This document shows positions 58,282-64,000 of a DNA stretch of 64,000 nucleotides, piece after piece. Below the pieces are notes generated by a model. That model ran no database searches, had not been told where the DNA came from, and worked only from the letters and a program-made list of their open reading frames with translations. A program made the translations under genes and the position numbers. The stretch's first letter is position 1; every line of letters begins with the position of its first letter. Source of the DNA: Dentipellis sp. KUC8613 (lineage: Eukaryota > Basidiomycota > Agaricomycetes > Russulales > Hericiaceae); assembly GCA_002286715.1 (NCBI GenBank), contig NSJX01000003.1, positions 1 to 64,000 on the forward strand, in the 5' to 3' direction.

Positions 58282-59382
58282 TCATGAGGTGGATTTTCTC
58301 TTTTTCTTGCTGGCCTTCTTCGCTTTCGTTTGCGATCCAGCAGGTGTTGCAGATGAAGGCGTACTTGTTCCACTCTCGTTTTCTCCCGAATGTTCGACCG
58401 CAGCGGTCTTTGTTCGCTTTGCAGATGATGAAGGGAAACCAGGATCGCTGGCAGCAATGTCATCGCCATAACCTGAGAGTGTATGTTAGAACAGTCGCGT
58501 GCAGAGGTATACAGGTTACTTGCCGGCGAACGGATCAACAGCATGTCGTCGCCGTTTTCCACTGATCCCAGAACGGCTCTCTTCTGGCGGCGGGACATCA
58601 TTAGAGGCCTTGCCCTTGCCTTTCTTGCTCGATGATGAAGATGATTGCGAGGCTTTCTCGTCATCCTCGCCGTCGATAACGTCCAGGTCTGCATCTTCAT
58701 CGTCGCTATCGGCCTCCTTCAGATTCTTGTGATACTGCTCCCTCTCAAGCATTTTGGATGTCACCACAACGGGCGGACGGACGTCGTGAGGTGTTCCTTG
58801 CTCATCGAATTTGACATGTGTTGAAGGACCGGCGACAGGTGCTGAGCTCTGTGCTTGGGTGATAGCATGCTTTATGAAGCGGGTTGCGGCCGCCTTGTCG
58901 ACTGCGAGTTGTCCTGTAGGATGTTGTAAGGAAATGGAGATGGTACACGAGGCACTGAGACATACGTTTTTCTGGGTTCTCCGCATTCTTTATTTTGTCG
59001 AAGTATTGGCGTATACGATCCTGAAAATGAGGCAGCACGTTTAATAGGACCTAATCGCATGAAGACTAGGAAGACTCACCAGTTCAGCGATGACGGGATG
59101 TGTTTTTGGGTCAATACCGCGGGTCTTGAGATATACTGGGTCGCGGTGACTGGGGTTAGTCGCGTCCAGTGTGAGAGGAGGGCTGGAGTACGCACCAAAT
59201 ACAAGGTCATAGACGACATATGGGATCGCCACCTGCAGCTTTGCTTGCTGAATGGTATCCAGTCCCAGGACAGTCTCTGGCAAGGACTGGGAAAGTAATG
59301 GCTCCAGTGCGCTTTCGAGGCCGTCCAGAGATTTCGACAAGGCCGCTAGCTTGGTCTTCAGTTTTGCTGTTTCATCTGCCAT
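58282..59382 (-). CDS. LRP1: Exosome cofactor Lrp1/Rrp47 (C1D family)
   Basis: Five exons on the minus strand (59382-59196, 59135-59080, 59020-58966, 58913-58524, 58472-58282) give 292 residues. The N-terminal half is a Sas10/C1D domain: a helical start (LAALSKSLDGLESALEPLL), IPYVVYDLVFVYLKTRGID, HPVIAELDRIRQYFDKIKN and AAATRFIKHAIT. In yeast this protein binds Rrp6 and helps the nuclear exosome process rRNA, snoRNA and snRNA precursors. The C-terminal half is acidic then Lys-rich (KKASKKKRKSTS), as in homologues. The last intron needs a GC donor (GCAAGT, 58523-58518) to keep the frame open; a GT donor three bases further leads to a stop within five codons. It shares a 355-base divergent promoter with the gene at 59738. 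Confidence 0.88.
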
Positions 59383-59737
59383 GACTGAACGATGCACAGA
59401 ACTTTCGGGTGGTGCCTAAGGATAGTTAAGCTATCGAACCCGAGAGACTCGCGGTGTAGTAAGGTAAGTAAAGCCTCAGTGCAATACTTACGGGCGTGCC
59501 GACATGCCGCGGCAACAAAACTCGCGGTGCACGTGCACCTCCCCCTGATGAACGCGAAGGCAACAAAGCCCGAATCAAATGTAACCACCCTCTTTTTGCA
59601 GCACTGGGCTCACGGGCGATAAGTGCTCCTCCAATCACCTCCTTATCCGAGCCGCGGTAGCTTCTCGGGCGCGCGATTCAAACCAATGAATGTTTGACAT
59701 GCTTGGATTCGTTTCTTCCAGCTCCTGAGCCTCCTCA
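59383..59737. promoter_or_regulatory. Compact bidirectional promoter
   Basis: Only 355 bases separate the start codons of the divergently transcribed Lrp1 gene and the small GSKIP-like gene, so both promoters must lie here. No perfect TATA box is visible. Confidence 0.5.
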
Positions 59738-60139
59738 ATGTCGAACTCTCATTCTGATCCCGCGAATAGGCCCAGCTTCTTCGAAGTCGAGCTGAAGAGG
59801 GCTCTGGAGGAGCAATCGTTCGGCGTAACAAGGGCTGAAGTCGTGAATAGCTCGAGCCTGGACGCGACGGCGCTAATTACGCTGTTGGAGGGTGCGGTCC
59901 TGGAGGTGGTCCTTTTTCGTGGCGGGTATAGGGTACGTGGCCATAACATCTGTCCCTTTGGGAACAATATGTAACCTTTTTCAATTTAGGTCCTCAGAGA
60001 GCCTGCGGGGGAACATGTTCCTGGCCACCATCCGCGAATTTACGAGACTATCGAAGATCTCCTTTCTGCCCATAGTTCGGGTTACGTCGCAAAGAAGCAT
60101 GAAACACTATTTGCGAAGCTGGACCAAGTGAATCGCTAA
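59738..60139 (+). CDS. Small GSKIP-domain-like protein
   Basis: Exons 59738-59932 and 59990-60139 join in frame to 114 residues. The second half reads HHPRIYETIEDLLSAHSSGY followed by KHETLFAKL, which resembles the end of the GSKIP domain (pattern Y-x-T-x-x-x-L-L-x-x-x-S-x-x-Y and a closing LL/LFxxL). The N-terminal half (FFEVELKRALEEQSFGV) is an amphipathic helix before a short beta-rich section (VLEVVLFRGGYRVL). In animals GSKIP binds GSK3 and PKA; whether the fungal protein does so is unknown. Family assignment is moderate and from memory only. Confidence 0.6.
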
Positions 60140-60587
60140 TACCTTTGGCCCTCTGAACTGTGATCTTCGAGGGCATACCAGCATCCGAGCCGGTAGAGAG
60201 ATATCCGTGAGCATATTTGTTTGAGCTTACTGATTTGGGAGGCTAATGAGGTTCAGGGCCGCGTAAATTTATTTTCTGTGTTAGAACTGCATTCGACGTC
60301 AGATTTATTCCTTTGCATCGAAGTGGATGGGGCGTATGGCTTTGGAAATAACTAAAATGGATACATACCGAGGTCCCGTCCTCGAACATACCTCCGCAGA
60401 GTTCCCAAAACAAACATTTCTACATCCATGAAAGATTGATTTACCAGATCACGTCGTCGTCTTGTACCCATAGCATGTCGTTCATGGATGTTTAGAACTA
60501 TCGACTCGTTGTTTTCTTCCTGAATCCAAATCAATTATAATAAGCTCCGTTCTAAGGATCTTATCTTATCTATATACTCGAAACAGG
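60140..60587. other. Intergenic spacer before SF3b5
   Basis: AT-rich sequence that holds the 3' flank of one gene and the promoter of the next. No gene was seen. Confidence 0.5.
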
Positions 60588-61172
60588 ATGATCAAGGTAA
60601 CAACAACTGTAAACACCTTCCTTAACCATGGTCAGTCATCTTCAACAGCAGTATACACTTACTTGCTAATCCTATCGTTGTTTTCACAGTCTTCAGAGCT
60701 GAGATATACCGCAAACACGCAGTTGGAGCACCGTGCGTGTTTTTGCCTACTTTTTCATGTTCGCCTACTCAAGTCTAACATCCTTCCAGTCCACGCTCGT
60801 TACACAGGCACTGGTAAGTCGTCCCGGATACTTAAATAAAGTAATTACTCACAGGGAGATGGACGCAGGACATGCGGACTTGAGCAAGTAGTACGTCTTG
60901 GGCGAAAGTACCTTTCGCCTCATGCAGCTCACGCCATCTTCACAGCGATTGGTTGACCCACCAACACCGGGACACTCTGGCGTCAGTCGTGGGACACCCT
61001 ACCCTGACGTCTTTCTTGGCAATCGCTGATGGGGAAGCGACCGGAAGAGTGAAGTTTGAGATGACTGAGGTGCGTGTATAGTGTTCCGCTCGCTGTGATT
61101 ACTCATACCCCTACCCCCTTTTAGCGTATGCTTCAGCCCTGTGGGCCGCCGCCTGCTAAAGACGATGACTAG
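60588..61172 (+). CDS. Splicing factor SF3b subunit 5 (SF3b10)
   Basis: Six exons of 9, 43, 24, 22, 124 and 48 bases (60588-60596, 60690-60732, 60790-60813, 60869-60890, 60946-61069, 61125-61172) give 89 residues, close to the 86 of the human protein. The reconstructed chain starts MIKSSELRYTANTQLEHL, continues with HARYTGTGHADLSKYDWLTH and QHRDTLASVVGHPTLTSFLA, and ends RMLQPCGPPPAKDDD. These match the SF3B5 hallmarks (YT-x-x-x-QLEHLQ-x-x-Y-x-GTGHAD, the W-L/x-x-HRDS region, and the C-terminal MLQPCGPP). It is the smallest core subunit of SF3b in the U2 snRNP, which recognises the branch point. In the fourth exon the acceptor at GACGCAG, not the nearer ACTCACAG, restores GHAD. No single exon is long enough to be noticed as an ORF. 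Confidence 0.93.
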
Positions 61173-62102
61173 ATCAGCGCGCGGTGGTGCGAGTTGGCAG
61201 CTTTGACGGCTATTCGCACCCCTCTTCCGCAAATGCCCCGAATCCAGTGTCATGCGGCCAGGAAGCACTCGCTCTTCCTCATCTGGCCTGGGATGCTGCA
61301 TTTCTTCTGGGAAGTTGCCTCGAGTCTTTCGAAAGGAGGCGGCATATTCTTGGTACGGTTTACTGTAGATCCTACATACGAGACGCTGTGAATAGTTTGC
61401 CAAAGCGTGTGTATAACCTGTTTCAGTCCTGGAGTCGAAGATCGGTGCATCACGGAGTATGCCGGAGGGGCAAGCCCCCGGCCACGTGTCCCAGTGGCGG
61501 GCGGGCGTTCCTGAGTAATTCCCATTTTGACTTCGCGGAAGCATTGTCCACTTGCACCGGACGAAGAGTCACCGCCGCTGCGAGCGCCATGGTACAGCCT
61601 GCGGTGCTTGCAGGCGTCTTTACCTCTGATATGAAGATGCGCCCTAGGTATTCGGGCTTGACACCCCATCTTCTATCCCACAACATCCTTTCGCCACCAT
61701 AGCAAGTCTGAGTTGGACATCTGGACTCAGTCTAGTGCCATTCTATCGAAGGCCGGCAGGTTTGAGGTTATGCTCGCAGTCTCACTTCGTTAGTTGCCAA
61801 ACGTGTAAACGTGCCGCCATTCGAGGTATGTCCCCATTGTTTGCCTCTTTGTCACCAACCTCAAAGCCACGAGCCACAGCTCAAGCTCGCTTGTGCTTTG
61901 ACCATCCGTTTAGTTTATAATCCGACGGTCTGCCATGATGGACGCCATCGAACAGCCCACCCGTCCGTGTTCGATATCGCTGTTCCGATCCATCTACGCC
62001 CCGCATCCAGTGCAACACCACTCTCCCCGACCGTTTTCCTTCTGTTACGCGAACCCTTTGGCACCCCCCTCTACCTTCGGAGAGCACAAGGTTTCTGACG
62101 AC
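61173..62102. other. Intergenic region before the methyltransferase gene
   Basis: Open frames on both strands (plus 61184-61702, minus 61250-61669) have no recognisable domain, and I could not assemble a spliced gene from them. The right end is the promoter of the methyltransferase gene. Confidence 0.35.
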
Positions 62103-64000
62103 ATGCCACCTCTCTTCAAAAGCTCCGTACGGGACAAGAAGGCCCTCGCGTTGAAATCGTTGCCTGAGTCGCCGAAGAGTACACATTGTGAGTCGTCACT
62201 TCCATTGCGATCTATGAACGTCTACTCAGATGGTCTACGTCCACAGCGAAGAGACATAATTATCCTCATCGCTCACCCACGCCAATGTTTGACGATAGCC
62301 CGTCCTCCGATTCGCCTTCCAGCTTCTCCTTCTCCGGCCATTCACCTCAGTCTAGCATCTCCTCAAGACACACGGTCAGCTCTGATAGTGTCGCGATAGA
62401 AAAGAAGAGCCTCAGGGAACCAGATCAATTCAAGCTGCAACACGGCGAAAAGGTCCACCCGCACCCAGTTAATGAAGCGCCGTACATGCAGTCATACGAG
62501 CATATGGCCCTGGAGAGGTAAGGTGTAATTAAACATCCTTTTGGCGCATGTTAACATCCGCTTGTCAGCGATCGTTATACCCACCTTCTGTTGCGGAAGC
62601 TTTGCCCGCGAGGCTCTCCCACCTTCCATGACTACAGGGATCGTCCTCCGAGCAACGTCCTCGATCTCGGCTGCGGCCAAGGACACTGGGTAGTGGATGC
62701 CGCCTCGACATGGAAGAGGTTCGGGACGAAGGTTACTGGGCTTGACCTAGTAGACTTGACCACGCATTCGTGGGAGCTCGAGAGAGATATCACTGACAAC
62801 GTCAACTGGGTAACCCATAACTTGTGAGTCTCTGATTCAATCCGCTTTTTGGGCGATAATTGATAATGAGTGTAGTGTGCACGACCGCCTACCTTTCCCT
62901 GACAAATCGTTCGATCTTGTCCGGCTAGCCGGTATGCATCTGGCCATCCCTCTTGAGCGGTGGGCCTTCGTGGTTCACGAGATCAAGCGGGTGCTCTGGG
63001 ACGGGGGACGTCTGGAGCTTATCGACGATCAGATGTTCTTCAACCACGTCAAGCGAATCAAGCCAGAGGCGAAGTCTCCTGCCAAACCAGATCACTTGAG
63101 GTCTCTTTTCTTCGACAGTGACGAGGAGGACGATTTGGAGGCGCATCAGTTCTCGAAGTTGAGGGCTCAACGATCGGCCTCGCATGCGGCCACAGAAGCA
63201 TACAACGCTTGGGAGAAGGAGCTGACGAACTGCCGTGAAGTCGAGTCTATCTTCCACAAGATGATCGCTTACAAGTATGACATACACCCTCGTCCCTCGG
63301 AGTTCCTGCAGAAGCAGCTGAGCGTCGCTTTCGGGGACCGCTACGTCCCCAAGTCGAAGTCGATCACTGTATGCCTTCCTTCCCGAGAATTCATGGAAGA
63401 GCATGAGGTGGACCTGCACAGCCGGAAGGCTGACGGCGAAGGGAGGGGTAGCTGGTTGACTATTGACTGGGAGAGGAGAGAGAAGAAGGATGCGTCTACC
63501 TCCCCTGGCGCGTTCAAGGCCACAGGACTTCCTCCGAGTTATAGCAAGAAGGTCGCTTCCAAACTTGGTCTTTTGCCAGCAGGACACCCATATCAGCAGG
63601 AGGGTCTTGTGGTGTTCCCTTCGACATTCATCCCAATGCCTGCCAGCGAGGTCGAGATGCACGTCTGCCGTAACATGCACCTCCTTCTTTCTTGCCGGGC
63701 GGCAATGCATGATTACGTCCAAGACTACAAGGACCTCAACGGAAAGCGCCTAGTTCTTGCTGAGGATCTGGACGATGCGCTTTGGGAGTATCAAGCGTAA
63801 GTACATTTTTCTCTTCCTTACCCTGTCATTCAATTGACCAATTTTACCACTCGTAGATTCCGGAGGAAGAGGTTCAATTGGCCTTCAGAGGTCCCGGAGC
63901 TCCGTATAGACGATCAAACCCTAGAGGCCACGACGCGGGCCTCGAATGAGCACTCACGCTCGGAGCGAAAGAGAGTGAGTTCGCCCAGCCCAATCTTGGT
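62103..64000 (+). CDS. SAM-dependent methyltransferase, 5' part (continues past window)
   Basis: Exons 62103-62187, 62247-62517, 62569-62823, 62876-63796 and 63857-about 63974 join in frame; a GTGAGT at 63975 is probably the next donor and the gene runs out of the window. An in-frame ATG at 61938 is a possible longer start, but MPPLFKSSVRDKKALALKSL looks like the natural beginning. After a Ser-rich N-terminus comes a class I methyltransferase domain: SNVLDLGCGQGHWVVDAA (motif I, SAM loop), GTKVTGLDLVDL (motif II), LPFPDKSFDLVRLAGMHLAI and EIKRVLWDGGRLELIDDQMF. The following 250 residues, with VFPSTFIPMPASEVEMHVCR and a YVQDYKDLNGKRL stretch, are conserved in basidiomycete relatives as I recall them. 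The substrate is unknown. Confidence 0.82.

Noticed and set aside
1..64000. tRNA, rRNA or CRISPR genes
   Set aside because: By eye I found no clover-leaf with A and B boxes in the intergenic regions, no rRNA-like blocks and no repeat-spacer arrays. A dedicated scan could still find a tRNA.

Overview
The window is nuclear DNA of a filamentous basidiomycete, most likely a mushroom-forming Agaricomycete. The genes are split by many 48-65 base introns with GT..AG ends. The gene content includes a chitin synthase, a cerato-platanin, a fungal rhodopsin-like 7TM protein and a Plavaka-type transposon protein, a combination typical of basidiomycetes. I rebuilt the gene models by hand from splice signals, reading-frame continuity and family motifs. 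No computation or database search was run.

Left third (1-26.5 kb): The 3' part of a Plavaka-type transposon gene (2-1533) is followed by a hairpin repeat. Then come a secreted BBE-type FAD oxidase (2884-5264, +), a rhodopsin-like 7TM protein (5983-7414, -), a 3.4 kb gene-free stretch, a 1224-residue Ser/Pro-rich conserved fungal protein (10875-14737, +), a cerato-platanin with two long tandem-repeat linkers (15485-16825, -), a mitochondrial 2-methylisocitrate lyase (17786-20082, -) and an F-box-like protein with a C-terminal membrane anchor (21044-22198, +). A 4.4 kb stretch without recognisable genes follows. It carries a 391 bp MITE-like element with near-perfect terminal inverted repeats flanked by TA.

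Middle (26.5-43 kb): A transcription factor with three homeodomains (26579-28419, -), a small unidentified ORF, pantothenate kinase (29540-31298, -), coatomer gamma (31635-34953, -), casein kinase I (36254-37514, -) and a 21-exon chitin synthase (39279-43003, +).

Right third (43-64 kb): The NTE1-type lysophospholipase (43532-49072, +, 22 exons), Vps33 (49287-51999, +), a 69-residue HMG/YABBY-like protein (52848-53166, +), a 1015-residue F-box/LRR protein (54983-58088, +), the exosome cofactor Lrp1/Rrp47/C1D (58282-59382, -), a GSKIP-domain-like small protein (59738-60139, +), the splicing factor SF3b subunit 5 hidden in six tiny exons (60588-61172, +), and the 5' part of a SAM-dependent methyltransferase (62103 to beyond the window edge, +).

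Most genes are housekeeping (CoA synthesis, COPI and HOPS/CORVET trafficking, RNA processing, propionyl-CoA disposal, phospholipid turnover) or cell-wall and secretion functions. There is no sign of an operon-like or secondary-metabolite cluster. The points most worth a second look are the triple homeodomain protein, whose three introns sit at the same codon and phase, the repeat-linker cerato-platanin, the MITE-like element, and two inferred GC-AG introns, one inside a catalytic motif.
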